Numbered from the stretch's first letter, positions 10,080-22,959 are shown. The stretch is 64,000 bases of DNA from Pholiota molesta (GCA_014925825.1 JACGCK010000011.1:124001-188000); one strand, 5' to 3'. Numbers and translations are program-made. Notes: generated by a model not told the origin, from the sequence alone.

Positions 10080-12009
10080 TTACTCTAGAGCCGGATCTCT
10101 ATCTTGCTCCATCTCACTATCATCTTCGTTGTCATCTGGATCGTAATCTTCTTCTTCCTCCTCTTCGAGAGCGGCTTCGGCTTCGGCCTGAGCTTGTGCC
10201 GCAGAGGCCGCATTTGCAATAGCAATCTCCAGGAGGTGCGTCTGCTCGTCGGAAAGTCCATACATCGATAGCGATGCGATGGGTTGGGGGTCTCACAGAC
10301 CGGTATAACTTGTCCAGAGCTCCTGTCTGCGTCTGCCATCTGCACGTCTGGGCCGTCCGAGGGTAAAAGGGATTCTTCCGCAAATGTCGGTGGCACAAAA
10401 ACGGAAGGGATGTTTTGCGACTGTGCACGAGCAATTACACTGGCTAAAGTGGCTTGGCCAACTGATGGATCGACATGTGCTGTGGCGGGTGGCCGACGGG
10501 ATTTCCTAGCGCATTGCCCACTAAAGCTTGTAGCAAACCATGCAAACCTAGGACGGAGGCCTGCATCCCAGCAATTACAGCCGGATTTATTTCGCCTTCG
10601 TCCACCGTCTTGATATCCCTAGACATCATCTTCTGAATGTTGGATGAAGATCCACCAGACGCTTCATGGACGACGATTCCATTCCACAATTTGGCTCTTC
10701 TCTCTTCTCGTAGAACATCTTCACCTTCCACGCCTTCCAACTGAACCTCTACGACCTCAGCCACTAAACAAATTTCGCTTTTTGGTCCACGGTTTTTGGT
10801 ACCATTCTTATGGCGTTTGATGGCATCGCGTCGCGAGAATATTTTCTGACAGCCTTCACATCTCCATGCTTTTTTGTCGTGCAATTTGATATGCCGTTTT
10901 AGGTCGTGGTTCCGTGCAAAAGACGCAGGGCAAATTGTACAGCTGTAGGGACGATGTGAAGAGTGACTCCGCTGATGGGCACGGAGACTATACAGTCGAG
11001 AGAACGTTTTATGGCAGCTAGAAACAAGGCATGGATACACCGCTGTCCCAATGTCAGTTGGCGTAGTAGATTGTCCTCCGTTCCATTGATACCCATGTCC
11101 CTGGCCATAGGGCTGCCCTGGGGGGTGCACCATCCCTTCTGGAGAATGCCCGATTTGAATTCCACTCAGCACACCAATAACCTGGATCAACCCGCTGATC
11201 TCTTGTAGCGCATGCATATTATGACCGCCAGTTGCTGAGGAGGTAACGGCGAAGAGGAACACTTGATGTAACTGGAGACGGATAGAAGACACCAGTGCGG
11301 GGTCGAGGGTCTGGGCAGGAGATGCTCCGAGCGCCTGCGATATAACGCGTACGGCCTCAACGACTTGATTGTGGAGTTCAATATCGGGAACATACGGCCG
11401 CTTATAGGCATGGGTATACAAGTGTTGGCCTTCATCAAACTCCTCGCGTTTGCGCTTTCCTTTGTCGAGTTGAATAGCTGACGCGTTGGATTGCTTCAAG
11501 TTCGCAAAAAGGGTTTCAGAACGAGCAAGTGTAACAATTATTTGACTGAGAGGACCCGCGATACCTTTGCCAATAGTGCTTTCGGCATTGCATCGTAGTA
11601 AGACATCCAAAACGCTGGGTCCATTGGGTACATTGGTGGAGGCAAGGATAGATTTGGCAAGAGGATCATTCTCCAAGAGCCCCAGAATTGCTTTCATGGT
11701 CGAAATTATGGCCTCTTCCTTTCTTGGGATGTTTGGCGGCAGCGACGATGCAATGTGCCTTGGTGTTGTCGCGACCGCAGCAGTCTGAGCACCTTGGTGT
11801 GGGGGCAGTGAGGTTGCTGCAGCGTTTGCAGAGGATCCAGCATTTCGTTCAGCATTTACTTTGCTTATATCGGCCCAGAGTTCCTCTCCTAATCTCCTAG
11901 CTATTTCCAACGCCTCCGCATCAATGTCAGCGTCGTCTTCTTCTTCCTCTTCGTCGTAGTCCTCATCTTCGTCCCAATCTTCCTGTTCCGCTGGAACGGG
12001 TTGCGCCAT
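10080..12009 (-). CDS. C2H2 zinc-finger transcription factor (two frame breaks)
   Basis: Intronless, start ATG at 12009, preceded on both sides by acidic runs (residues 10-30 Asp/Glu-rich). Three C2H2 fingers lie at about residues 325-350 (YPCLVSSCHKTF), 355-377 (YSCTICPASFARNHDLKRH) and 383-402 (WRCEGCQKIFSRRDAIKRH), with linkers typical of DNA-binding arrays. A conserved tail follows in two further frames: HVDPSVGQATLASVIARAQ (about 10380-10470) and MYGLSDEQTHLLEIAIANAA followed by an acidic end to the stop at 10080. The frame changes fall at the GGG run 10487-10489 and the GGGGG run 10286-10290; adding one base at each gives 1932 nt = 644 codons. I read this as one 643-residue gene with two base-level errors rather than a truncated 521-residue protein. 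Target genes unknown. Confidence 0.85.
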
Positions 12010-12306
12010 TCCTAGTTCGTTCCAGGGGTCGTCTTGGGGGGCGTTGCTTGAAGCAGTGGTTGGATAGAATTTACAAGGCCCGAGCTGGTTTAGGAAAGTG
12101 ACTGGAAGCGCCTATATGCACATATTTAAATCTAAAGATGAACCATATATAGACTACTTATCTTATCTACTTAGAAAGCATTTGTACAACTTTGTACCGC
12201 GCTTCAATGACAGTTTTCCGGGATTTTTGCAATTGGCTGAGCTTTTTATTTAAGAAGTGGTGACTGCCTCAGGCCTGCCTTGCTCCATCCTTGCTTCCCC
12301 GCCACA

Positions 12307-13543
12307 ATGTCGAATACAGTCAAAGATCTGACTGCTGGTACTTTTGGTGGAATTTGCCAGGTCAGAACATCATCAAGATTTCGTGGAATGATCAGTGTTC
12401 ACATGGTCATTTAGGTGCTCGTGGGTCAACCATTTGACATTGTAAAGGTGGTCAGTTGCATTGTGTTACCATCTTCTTATGTTCAAAATGACTGAAAAGC
12501 ACCCTTCCATGTCTATAGCGAATGCAAACAGCACCTAAAGGCACCTACAATGGAATGTTGGATTGCGCAGGTGGTATCCTAAAAAATGAAGGGCCCTTAG
12601 CTTTCTACAAGGTAAGATCAAATTAGACTTAGGGGCCCTATATTTTTTGACGAACTTTACAGGGTACTTTAACGCCGCTTCTTGGAATCGGTGTTTGCGT
12701 CTCCATTCAATTTGGCGCGCTGGAATACGCGAAACGAGTTTTCGCTGCGCAAAATCTCGCGTCCGGCCGAGGAGGAGAGGGAGGAAAGTCATTGACGGGA
12801 AGCCAGCTCTTTGTTTCTGGTGTGTTTGCCGGCCTGGCAAACGGTGTTGTTTCCGGACCTGTGGAACATATTCGTATCCGTAAGTTCGTGCTCTATTATG
12901 ATCACACGAGCGATCGAATTCAATTTTATTTTTCAGGTCTACAAACGCAGTCGAACACCAACCCTCTTTATAGCGGGCCATGGGACGCAATCAAGAAGAT
13001 ATATCACCAACGTGGTATTGCTGGCATTTACAAAGGACAGGCTGTCACCCTCCTCCGCGAAGCTAGTGGCTACGGCATCTACTTCTTGACATATGAGAAG
13101 CTTGTACAATGGGAAATAGAGAAGAAGGGTATCCGACGCGATCAAATCAAGCCAATCAATTCTGTCGCTTATGGTGCCGCTGCAGGCTACGCGGTGAGCA
13201 GTTCGTATTCGATAGTTTCTTAGATATTGATTTCTTTTTTTTGTGCATAGCTTTGGGCTGTGATATACCCTATAGACATGATCAAATCTCGAATGCAAAC
13301 GGATGGCTTTACGCCAGCGACAGGGCAAAAATACAAGTCCACTCTGGACTGCGTCAAGACAGTATGGCGTACGGAAGGCAGCAGCGCATTCATTCGCGGT
13401 CTTGGACCTACGCTAATCAGGCGAGCATTTATCGCGTTGTACAACGATATTGTGAATACTGACTATCCAATAGGTCACCATTTGCTAATGGTGCAACGTT
13501 CCTTGGATTCGAATTGGCCATGCGTGCACTAGACAAAATTTAA
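12307..13543 (+). CDS. Mitochondrial carrier, Ymc1/Ymc2 type
   Basis: Seven exons: 12307-12360, 12415-12450, 12519-12611, 12663-12879, 12937-13193, 13251-13420, 13474-13543 (298 aa). Three carrier repeats with signature PxDxxKxRxQ motifs: QPFDIVKVRMQ, GPVEHIRIRLQ and YPIDMIKSRMQ, each followed by the GFYKG-type motif (AFYKGT, GIYKGQ, AFIRGL). The stretch LVGQPFDIVKVRMQT and KGTLTPLLGIGVCVS closely recall yeast Ymc1/Ymc2, inner-membrane carriers linked to amino-acid/organic-acid transport; the exact substrate cannot be read from sequence. The last intron uses a GC donor (AG|GCGAGC at 13421), required to give LIRSPFANGATF with family length; the GT alternative would add four residues. An acylcarnitine-type carrier is less likely. 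Confidence 0.9.
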
Positions 13544-13863
13544 GCTTATCTAAAACTGGGATGGATATTTCAAGGATTGATCGTTTATATATCCACTTAG
13601 CCATTTACCTAGTAATTTTCTCAACTATACCCATATCTTCATACATCTAGACTATTCGGCTTTGTTCTAGACAGCATTTTTGCACATTGTTGTATCTATA
13701 AACTTTAAGAGATATAATTCTTTTTAGACAAAATAATTACGGTATTGCTCATATAATAGTTGATGAAAATCTCATGGAATGTAGGTTAGTGATATGAAGT
13801 TATTGACATCGTGCTAGGAGTATATTAGAAAGTTGTTTAAATACAATTGTGAAAATACCGGAC
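13544..13863. other. Convergent 3' intergenic region
   Basis: AT-rich 320-bp spacer between two convergently transcribed genes (carrier on plus, F-box gene on minus). No gene content; it should hold both polyadenylation regions. Confidence 0.5.
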
Positions 13864-15350
13864 TCAGCATTCATCAATCTCATGCTTAGATTTCTTGTTC
13901 TCCTTGAACTGCTGCTTTGATTCCTCGCCCGGCGCCACTTTCGTAAGAGCAGTCACACTATTGTTCTGAGAGTTCGCGTCTGATTCAGAAGGCGCTTCTT
14001 GATAAGCCCACATGACTCCTTCGCCATCGACAAAAAGTACGCCCATCACTTCAAACCGCTCAACCCACCAAATGAAGACGTCCTTGATAAGAGAATCCGC
14101 ATGCGCCTCAACAAGAAATTCGACCGTTTGAATGAATTCCAATTTAGGGTATTTGTCGACGTTGATCGCCATCAGATGATCCTTTGTCGATGATGTTTTG
14201 TCAGGATAAAGGCCATCGACATTGACACCACGTAGACCAATGCGGCGAAGATTGGGGTGTGTATGCGGTTGGATAGGTGGCGAGTTATCGGAAATACGAG
14301 AGCCTCAAGATTTGGACAGACATCGGGGGCCAGGAAGATACCAGGTTTGATACCAGTACCAGTCCTTCTGAACAGCAGGCCGCTGATGTTCGGATCTGGT
14401 TCGCTATCTATATAATGTGTTGGTAAGTCTACCATAACAAGTGATTGACCATGACTTTGCAAAAAGGCGGTTAGTAAGTCCTCGATGGTATCGTCCCAGG
14501 TTGAATGCCTTAACGTCAAACTGCGTAGAGAAGGCATGAAGATAAGAGTGGCAGCTTCTAAGCTGGTGGAAGTCGATGAAAGAATGAGGCTTTGAACGAG
14601 AGGAAGCGTAGGTTTTGGATTCGATTGAGGCCAGGATAAAGAAAGATTCCCTATAAAATCTCGTAGGTCCAAAACACGTAACGCCTGGAAAGTGCCCAAA
14701 AACGACGCAGGGTCAGTGAGGGTATATAGATTCCCTAAGCGTTGTCGTTCGCTCCAATACAACTCGGAAAGTGATGGACCCAGAAGTCTGGAGAGGGCAT
14801 TTAAGAATTCAACGGGAAGTGTATGTATCCATCGCCCACTCAGTATCCGCAGGTTAGGACATAGACGCAATATCCTGAATACGAGCTGAAGATATTGGAT
14901 GTCTTTTGACCCACGAGTGAAAGTGAGTACAACGACATGTCGGACGTATTGCCCATATCCTAGGGTTGTTGTCACTTCCAGTTCTGACGGGCTCGTTACA
15001 GGGAGTCGACTGTGTTCCAAGGTCTGAAGGATAATGTTGGCGCGAGCTGGGCTTCGAATAGAAAGAGTCTGATATAGTATTTGGATAGCGATGCGTCTCC
15101 ATCCTTTCGAAACCAAAACAAGAGCAAGCTTGGTCCGCATTGCTAAAGATGGTGTATTGGCTCCCATGGCATTTGTCACCGTGTGCTTTGGCGTAAATGG
15201 ATCGAGTGGCGCGATGGTAACGTCGTGGTGGACATATGTGGCGAATTGGAAGATTTCCAGCCAAATCTCGAGGGGTAGGTCTGGAGGCAAGCGAGGTTGC
15301 TTTTGAAGATCCACTCGGATAGGGGTGGCGATTGTGAAAGTGCTGTACAT
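13864..15350 (-). CDS. F-box protein with leucine-rich region (one frame break)
   Basis: Start ATG at 15350. An F-box begins at about residue 20 (LPPDLPLEIWLEIFQFATYV) and continues to the typical LALVLVSKGWRRIAIQILYQ. The remainder is Leu-rich with spaced LRxLxL segments (LRVLDLRDF, LRSLTLRHS, PNLEALVFP), as in the large basidiomycete F-box/LRR-like family that offers substrates to SCF ubiquitin ligases. The frame changes at the GGGG run 14254-14257: downstream the alternative frame reads PNLRRIGLRGVNVDG and ends KKSKHEIDEC. The span is 1487 nt; one added base gives 1488 nt = 496 codons, so a one-base loss in a C run (coding strand) is likely. Substrate unknown. Confidence 0.8.
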
Positions 15351-15579
15351 CAGCCAATGAGGAGGCGGTTAACGACATTCGCAGAGAAGACCTCACCATT
15401 TAAACGGCAGCAGAAAGTCATGAGTCCTTTGCCATAGTCTCAGCATGGTGTAGGTCAGAAGTTGAGAGTCAGTAGAGCGCGTCGATTGTCATTTAATGGC
15501 GTCGGAAGCGTGATTCTCCAAATATCGCCAAATACCATTACTGTCAATGCGTCGATGCGCGCAGCTCCTTCCACCGACC

Positions 15580-16742
15580 ATGTTGCCTCGTATCGCTATA
15601 CCTCTCTTGCTTTCTCTAGGCTTGCAGCTCACACACGCGGTCCACGTTTATCTCTCACCAGCCTCAGATTTCTACCGGTCGAATCTCTCGCCAGAAGATG
15701 CAAGTGCTACTCTATCACGTCATCTAGGGCTTGACGCATTTGAACCATTATGGGAGGCCTCGGATGTGTCGCACAACGAGGAACTCTTTGTCGGACAAGG
15801 AGCCAAAAATGCCCTACTAGTGACTGTGGAAGAAGAAGACGCGCAAGGTAATGTATCCCAGCACTCTTTATTCCTTCCCATTAATGATTTCTTCGCCAGC
15901 TATCATTCCATTTACAATGGAACGACCTTCATTCACTCTGGCAACACCCCCGTCAACGCCCATCTACTCCCTTTCTTCGATCCTTTCCACATATCTTCAC
16001 CGGGCCAGTGATTCATTCACATCCGTATTCTCCTCTTTCGATTTCGGCGATTCCAACGATATTTCATCGCTTTTGGAATTCGTCATCCATCAAAAGCAGC
16101 CCTTCTTTGCAGCTATCGAACTGTCCAAACTTCGTGATATTAGACAGAAATACGGACCGTGGAGTGAAGAATACACTGAGGTTGTAGAGCAACTGCAAGC
16201 TCTTCTACAGAGTCACATCGATGACGACAGAAATACTCTCGCTATCCTCACTTACGCCACTCCATCCTCTGCATCCTTGGCGAAGCGGGACGTTCCTCAA
16301 GAATCGCAAGTTCCATTCCCTCTTCCAGGTCCCCAGCAACCTATTGGCGCAATTTCAACCTGCTTTGCCTCTTTGGATGCCTGCAATAATGGAACTTCAA
16401 CTTGCTCTGGCAGGGGTCAATGCGCCGAGGCTTCGAAAGCTGGACGTACCTGTTTTGTCTGCACCTGTGGAGCAACGAGAACTGGAAAGGGAAAGGATGT
16501 GAAGACTACTTACTGGGCAGGAGAGAGCTGTGAACGTAAAGATATCAGCAGGTTTGTGATAATATTATTCTCCAAACCAGTGTTTAATTTATTCTTTTTC
16601 AAGCCCGTTTGTACTCTTAACTGGAACCGTCATTATCATCCTTCTACTTATTGCCGGTTCCGTGTCCCTGCTCTATAGTGTTGGTGACCAATCCTTGCCG
16701 AGTACTCTGCTAGCGACGGCTGTTCCTGTGAAGAGGGATTAA
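15580..16742 (+). CDS. Vps3844-type ER membrane protein (one frame break)
   Basis: Signal peptide MLPRIAIPLLLSLGLQLTHA, chosen as start over an ATG 33 nt upstream. Exons 15580-16551 and 16604-16742. The lumenal C-terminal part carries a Cys-rich EGF-like module (CFASLDACNNGTSTCSGRGQ, then CFVCTCGATRTGKG and YWAGESCERKDIS) directly before a transmembrane segment (VIIILLLIAGSVSLLYSVG), the arrangement of the fungal Vps3844 C-terminal domain (formerly DUF3844), reported as an ER/vacuolar sorting factor. Frame shifts at the GGG run 16002-16004: with one G fewer the sequence reads SSPASDSFTSVF. Exon sum is 1111 nt, one more than 370 codons, so a single inserted base is likely. Function is assigned from the C-terminal domain only. 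Confidence 0.8.
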
Positions 16743-18234
16743 AGCGATCCGCGATGTCAGCCTTGGCCACGACCTGCTATAAACCTGGGACAAGATGGAC
16801 GATTGAGACCCGCACAGTGTCACAGTGATGGGGAGTGCGGTTTCCCTCTTAGGTAACTTGTAATATTGTTGGACCTGCTGTTATTATTATTCCCAATCCA
16901 GTTTCTTTCTGACAAGAAACGAAGTCAGAGGTCTACCAGGTTTACATCCTTCGTGCCTGTATCTAGATGACTTAATGGTCGCCATTAAGCGCATTTTCCA
17001 CATACCACTCTCACCCTCGACCAAGATAAATAGGAATATTCAAGCTCGTCATATCTGCTAACCTTATTTGTGTGCCCGCCACCTCCTTCATCTCGTAAGT
17101 GTTTCCAGCTTCCAAAAACTCTCCATCATAGCAACTGAATATTTTCTCCAGAAGGTTAACCGTCTTATCAATAGAATGCGTTGCGGTAGTTTGAAAACAG
17201 AGCTACACATAAGTATGAGGCTTCTTGTAGCTTCTTGTGCGATGATACATATCGAGCGATAGCTTCATAGTCGCTTGTTTCGGTGGGGCTGACAGGTTTA
17301 TTCATGGTGTGGATCAAAATCATGTAAGGAGTATTTTCTCGCTGGGTGTGTATGAAACTATCTATATTCAAGGTCTATCTTATATTTAGCAGACATATTC
17401 TTAACTGGCATTTGGTTATCGCTCCATTGTTCTCACTGAGATCACTTACGGCCGCCACTGGGTTCGCGGTACAATAATCATGCTGTAGACAGGATGATCA
17501 CATGGACAGGCCTGTACTTGTCGTAATTATGGGACTCCCGTCTCAACCGCCGGCTTCCATCTCCATCGCTTCGCGAGGAGCTTCGTGTCCCATGTCAAGG
17601 GTTGGTCAGGAAAATGTATTTTATGGCTAGGTTGTTTCAATAACCAAACCACTTACAGACAAGAAGACACTTGTAACACTTGGGAGAACAGATTATCTGA
17701 AGGAAATGTAATGTGCGGGAGTTGATAACTGAAAGGATGAATCTTGTATCACTCCAAGCACTCAGCGACCTAAGAATCAGGTAATTAACGTGGTAATTAT
17801 AGCGCATTCTAATGGCAATTCCTCGGACTGCGAAATTCGAGCATTTTTGGTGCAGGGTTTATTTTTCCAGGGTTTGAGGCGAACAATGTAATGCTACTGA
17901 GCTATCCCGTTTCCACGCGTCCTTCTTCTCCATGATTGATGGCTTTGTACAGGTCCTTCAACCTCTTTACAATCCATGTGAAGATCTCACCCTTATCTCT
18001 ACAATGACCACGGAGCCTACATCCCGACAGTTTGTGGGTAAAATAAGCTAAAACGACGCTTAAAATGTATCAAGGACAAAGATTAAGAACGCCACATGTC
18101 TTCACATTGCTCCAATCGGCCTGGTGAGGAAAGCATCGGCGAGAATGGCAAGGTCTTGATTGCACTGATCCAATAAAGGATACCGGAAGTGGCCCCAAAG
18201 CTAGTCGTACACCTCATCAAAGAAAGTATGGGCG
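16743..18234. other. Intergenic region, nothing recognised
   Basis: About 1.5 kb between the Vps3844-type gene and the 3' end of the WOPR gene. Small open frames at 17068-17371 have no recognisable content. No repeats or RNA genes seen. Confidence 0.4.
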
Positions 18235-19424
18235 TTATATGATCATCTTCGAAGCCTTGCGGAGAACATTGTTAACTGGCAAATCTGGGACTGAGCACAA
18301 TTTGTCTTGCCTGTCGTAATAACTGTCTAGCTTCTTCAAAAGTATCTGGTCTGTCGGTTCTCGTCGAACCAGAGGTTGATCCTGGAGATAAGAGAGGGGT
18401 ACCAAGGCATTCGTAAGGTTCTCGTCAGAAGAGGTCGTACTTGATGGGCCAGATCGTCGGGGTGTTGATTTTTCGCGCAGTAGCTTGTTCTGCCACGCTT
18501 CCGAACTTTCAACTGTGAGATCAGGGTTTGGAGTTGGTGGGGACGGCCTCGGCATGTAAGGGACATATTCGAGACGGGAGAAACCTGAGCCCTCTGATTC
18601 AGGATTGAAGATACTGTCTGGTCTGCCTTTGGCCGATCGTGCGCTTTTGTACAGACCATAAGGGACAACCAAGGATGCAAGTTCAGGGATGTCATCGACT
18701 GTTCTCAGTCGACTAGCTGTATCCTCCGTGAAATAGGCAACTGGATTGGGTGGATGGTGGCGAGTAGATATCAATAACGATAGAGAGAGGTACGAGCGCT
18801 TAAAACTGACTGAGATGCCATTTGCGTCGACCATGGGCGGTATCGACATAAACTGTGTAGGTTTGCTTAATCAAAACACTGCGTAATGGATCATAGGATG
18901 GCGAATGGCTACAAGTCGAAATCAATGAGATAATTCTGCAGAATGAGGAACAGGTCGTACAAGTTATCTGAATAGATTTGTTGGGATGTGACCTTCTCGT
19001 GATAGAAAAGAAATCCCTATGTAGATATCGATACTTATCAGGGGAGCTGATATGTACGAGTAACGTCAAAATGGCATACCTCTCGTACCCGCGATGGACC
19101 CCATCGAATACCTAGTATGGATTGGTTAACCGCCTGGGCTCTAACATAAGAATGATATTTACCATCAGTCCATCGTTCAATGCCTACCTGATCAAAAGTC
19201 AGCAAGGTCTCGTTGAGAACGAACAACTAGCATACCCCCGTTAACTCTGCTTGTGGGCCTCTTTCTTCCCAAACATATACCGATCCTGACGTTATCAGGC
19301 CCCTCTCTTCTGTGTCTAAACGACGAGTGACCATGGGGAAAATGTTGAGGAAGACGGAATGGAAGATAACGCGAGCATCTGAAGGAGATCTAACGCGGAT
19401 TCCGGTGATGGTAGCACGTTGCAT
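18235..19424 (-). CDS. Gti1/Pac2 family (WOPR-domain) transcription regulator
   Basis: Six exons on the minus strand: 19424-19236, 19187-19163, 19111-19080, 19016-18961, 18908-18811, 18740-18235 (301 aa, closes in frame). WOPRa: TGIRVRSPSDARVIFHSV, MVTRRLDTEERGLI, SGSVYVWEERGP, then GIERWTDG and RWGPSRVRE on tiny 25- and 32-nt exons. WOPRb: FLFYHEK, LIKQTYTVYVDTAHGRRKWHL and AYFTEDTASRLRTVDD. WOPR proteins (Wor1, Ryp1, Pac2, Gti1) bind DNA and switch morphology and development in fungi. The C-terminal half is low-complexity Ser/Pro/Glu-rich. Basidiomycete targets are unknown, so only the class is certain. Confidence 0.93.
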
Positions 19425-20562
19425 GATAATGGAAAGAAGCAGAACAGGGGAAAGTCAGAGTCGGTGCAACATAAATTAGCACTCCTCTTTAACGGAATCG
19501 GACATGTCACTCACTTTCGCAGGAGTCAGGCGAAATCAAGGACTGATGGAGAATGTCGTTTTCCGTTACGTCGGTTACGACATGGCTTCGAAAGGGCATC
19601 CAATTCATGGATGTCCAAGATTAGAGTTTTAGAAATTGCCTGGTGATGATATCAGGGGTGTAGGCGGGTGGGAAATATATATCAATACATACAAGGCTCA
19701 AACGAGGCTCTCCGCGATCCGATTGATTTTATATCTGAATTTTTCTTTGGAGAGCTCGGCTTTGACACGTCATATGGTACCGTTTTCATCTTTAGATACT
19801 TAATCGACGCACAGCAATAAACATGAATTCAGCTCAAATCAGCTCAAATTCAGCCAGATAATATGTGGACTGGATAAGGATGATCTCGCTTATTACATAT
19901 GTCAAGGATAAAGTATCCCACTCATCTATTTAACATTTAGGTATATTATGAACCTTGCATGAATCTCAACCGTCAGCACAGACGACACCCATTCAGATGA
20001 TGATAGAATCAGATAGATCACCACCAATCGCTACACGCCAATGCCATTTTGAGTTAAGTACATGCCTAAAAGTGTGTACACCTCAGTGCACTACGGCGGT
20101 CTAGGCCTCGCCAAGTAACCGTGCAAATCGATCTCTAGATCTTTGCTTTGTCTTTGCTACTACATACACATAGTTTCATTGCTAGCCTGTGCGGAACAAA
20201 TCAGCAGGCATCTACCTAGTAGACTCTACATTGAATTCTTTAGAAATTTCGACCGAATCTTGGCCGACTCTCCCTTGAGCGATGATCCTCTGAATGAAAC
20301 AGAAGAGCGCCTCATGGCTGAGATGATTTGAAATTGTAGCTCCAAACCAACCCGCATTCTACTTGAATAATTAAAGAAAGGCTGACGATGCTTTTAGTTT
20401 GCTTGTGCTCGCTTAAAGTTATGAACACCACTTAATTGGTATAACCGAATCATCGATAACGGCGTACGAAGTTATAGACGCCGGTAAATAATAGATAAAA
20501 TAGTAAGTTATGTTGAATATTTGTCGGATAGTTTGTAGGGGGCAGGATGCGCGCAGCACACA
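19425..20562. other. Intergenic region upstream of the WOPR gene
   Basis: About 1.1 kb. A short plus-strand frame at 20143-20331 contains IEFFRNFDRILADSPLSDD, possibly a peptide remnant but with no context. Upstream DNA of WOPR regulators is often long; nothing specific is visible. Confidence 0.35.
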
Positions 20563-22343
20563 TCATTGCCCTGTCGCTAAATTCACATTCCGAACGATAC
20601 CGCCATTCCAATCTTCGACCCGTCTCTCGGAAACCAGACTGTAAGTTGAACCTTCTGTCCCAACGAATCCCACAGCAAAGCTCTGCATAGCCACGTCGAT
20701 TAAAGGGAGGTACCATTCTCCATAGCGCTCCAAGGTCATTTTTTCTGTATGATCGACATAGAACCATCCTTGCTCTCGAACGTTATCCCAAAATGCGGGG
20801 GAAACTTCGTCTAAAAATAAATAAAAAGCTAAACATCGAGAAGGTGGCGAAGCAAAGAGCAGCGTTTGAGAAATACCTGACATGACTATAACATAAGACA
20901 CGAGAAGGCCGTTAAGCTGATTCTTCAACTCGTTTTGGATATCGGTAACGTGCTTATTGTAGGCATCAAGCGGAGGAAAAGGGTCGTTACCATCCTCGCC
21001 ATTATTATTACCAAAAACAGAGAAGTCTCCACGACGTATATGCACTGCTATAAACTATTGCAAACAATCAGAATAAACTTTATCATGGTAGCTGGTTAGG
21101 TATACAACTACTCACCGAAGGTAATTCATCTCCAGGATCGGTGATCATGAGTGCATGTCTTAGATAACTTCGGCCTAGTTCTTTGATCGCATCCGTAAAT
21201 AACAAATGACGGCCAACCATTCGCCACGCTGGGGACCAGGAATATTCCCATTCAAAGCGCCTAGAACCGGAGGTGGCATAATACAAGGAATCGAAACACG
21301 TCAAATGTTTATCAGGCTTCAGCCGGTGACCCTTCGGAGACGGAGCTAAAGCTTGTAAGCTCTCAGGAGCCACACTGGGATTCCGAGGATAAACCAGCGC
21401 AGTTAGTTTGGGTATCACGACGTGGTCATCCTCAGGTGCCGAAGGATCAAAGCGAGTATCCACTGGAACTCTGGTAAAAGAGGCATCAACACCCAAATGA
21501 CGGACAAGATTCACTGCGCGTATAGGCTCGTCGATAATTTCCTTCCGAGTTGTCCAACAACCTATATCTTCAATTTCCGAAGTTGTATACGGGTTCTCTG
21601 AAGACTCTGGGACCGGCAATTCTTTGACATCTCGCCATTCGAGAATGGGTCTTTGCAGTTGATTTCGAAGGGATTGGAGATCGAAGATGTCACCGAATGG
21701 TACAATTCCTGCAGATTTTGCTGGAGACGAATAAGATTTTCACTGCCAACAGAACATTGATAAAACTTAACTTACAAATGTGATGGTCCGGCGCGAATGG
21801 GGGAATAATGGGTACGCGATCCGTCAGAGTGGATATGTAGATCATATTGACCTGAATGGGTAATTTTAAATGTGTATGGAGAATCAAAATCCACTCAGCA
21901 GCAGATATAAAATGAATCTCACGTAGCCCATGAATTGATTGGCTAGCAATGAAGCTCAGCTGAAGTCGCCACGATGTACAGGAGGTATTCACGTACTCAT
22001 CCGGCATTTGACCAACTGGTAAGATAGTTCGTGTCGTTACGAAGATTATCTGTAGCCGCAATAGAGGAAGGCATTGAGACTAAAAACTATTTGTGATTAT
22101 CAAATATATACCTCTAAATTGCCGTGTAGGGACTTCATTCAATAGTGCTGGACTATATTCCCTTTCAATGCCGGATCGATTTGGTGGCGTGGGCCGCAGC
22201 GATTTGAATTGGAGGTTGAAAGTATGCAATTCACGCGAGTTGAAAAAGGGCCTCATTCGACCCGAACGTGACAGAAGGGAATAAGCGCCGACGAGAAGAA
22301 ACAGGGCGAGAACGCTTGCCCGCTTTACCCGCCATACTGACAT
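20563..22343 (-). CDS. GDP-fucose protein O-fucosyltransferase-like type II membrane protein
   Basis: Start ATG at 22343 gives a short basic N-terminus and one signal-anchor (ASVLALFLLVGAYSLLS), the layout of Golgi/ER glycosyltransferases. Conserved blocks follow on the minus strand: NQFMGYVNMIYISTLTDRV then PIIPPFAPDHH (about 21780-21940), PFGDIFDLQSLRNQLQRP and EWRDVKELP, a Trp-rich mid region, and the signature HIRRGDF (about 21020-21040) that contacts the sugar-nucleotide in O-fucosyltransferase-like folds, then FVGTEGSTYSLVSERR near the C-terminus; stop at 20563. The introns at 21064-21115, 20811-20877 and 21730-21770 join cleanly; the first one or two introns between 22110 and 21950 do not resolve and may hide an assembly error. 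Donor sugar and acceptor are inferred. Confidence 0.75.
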
Positions 22344-22959
22344 TGAGTTGAAGAGGCGTTTTGTCGAGTCTGAAAGTATTATCGATGAAAGAAAGAGAAA
22401 AATTGTTTGCCAAATATTGGAGCGAGGCATATTCAAAGTCGGCAGGATCGATCATATTGCAGCACAGATATGGTAATTAAAAAAGTCTCGATCATTTTCC
22501 GACCAAATTTTATAGAAATTCGGTATAACAAATCATTCAGGTACTGTTCCGTTTGATGATCATCTCAGGACTTAGAAAGTTAGAGAATGAATTGTTCCGT
22601 AAGTGTATCGGATTATCGCAGCAGTGACTCGGTTCCCAGAGTTATGTGTTGAACCACTGCAAAGGTACTTACATACTATCAAATCAGGATATTCAATTTC
22701 CCAATAAAGATGGATCCCCATTTAGTATTCACTTCCTTCTATTGCCTATCTTGGCCATGAGCACAAATGTACTGCAAATCGGAAAAGTACTTAATTTGTG
22801 GGATACATTGTACAAAGAGGGGTGTATCTATGGCCTTGAAAGTACCAATCGAGGTAGGACAAAAGAAAATAGAGAGAAATAGCGAGTCTATTGCATACAA
22901 GTTATAAGTATCAATAATCATTCTGTAGCTAGAGGTTTGAATGTTTCGAAGATGATATT
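22344..22959. other. Spacer between two minus-strand genes
   Basis: About 600 bp holding the promoter of the fucosyltransferase-like gene and the 3' region of the R3H gene. Short open frames have no recognised content. Confidence 0.4.

Noticed and set aside
10444..12009. C2H2 factor as a genuinely short 521-residue protein
   Set aside because: Conserved-looking sequence resumes in two other frames right after G runs, and total length plus two bases is a multiple of three.
12535..12990. Minus-strand 151-codon frame
   Set aside because: Antisense to carrier exons with all signature motifs on the plus strand.
14854..15399. Minus-strand 181-codon frame in another phase of the F-box gene
   Set aside because: Overlaps the F-box domain in a different frame; no family content.
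20143..20331. Short plus-strand frame ending in NETEERLMAEMI
   Set aside because: Coding-like composition but isolated, with no neighbours, homology or splice partner I can support.
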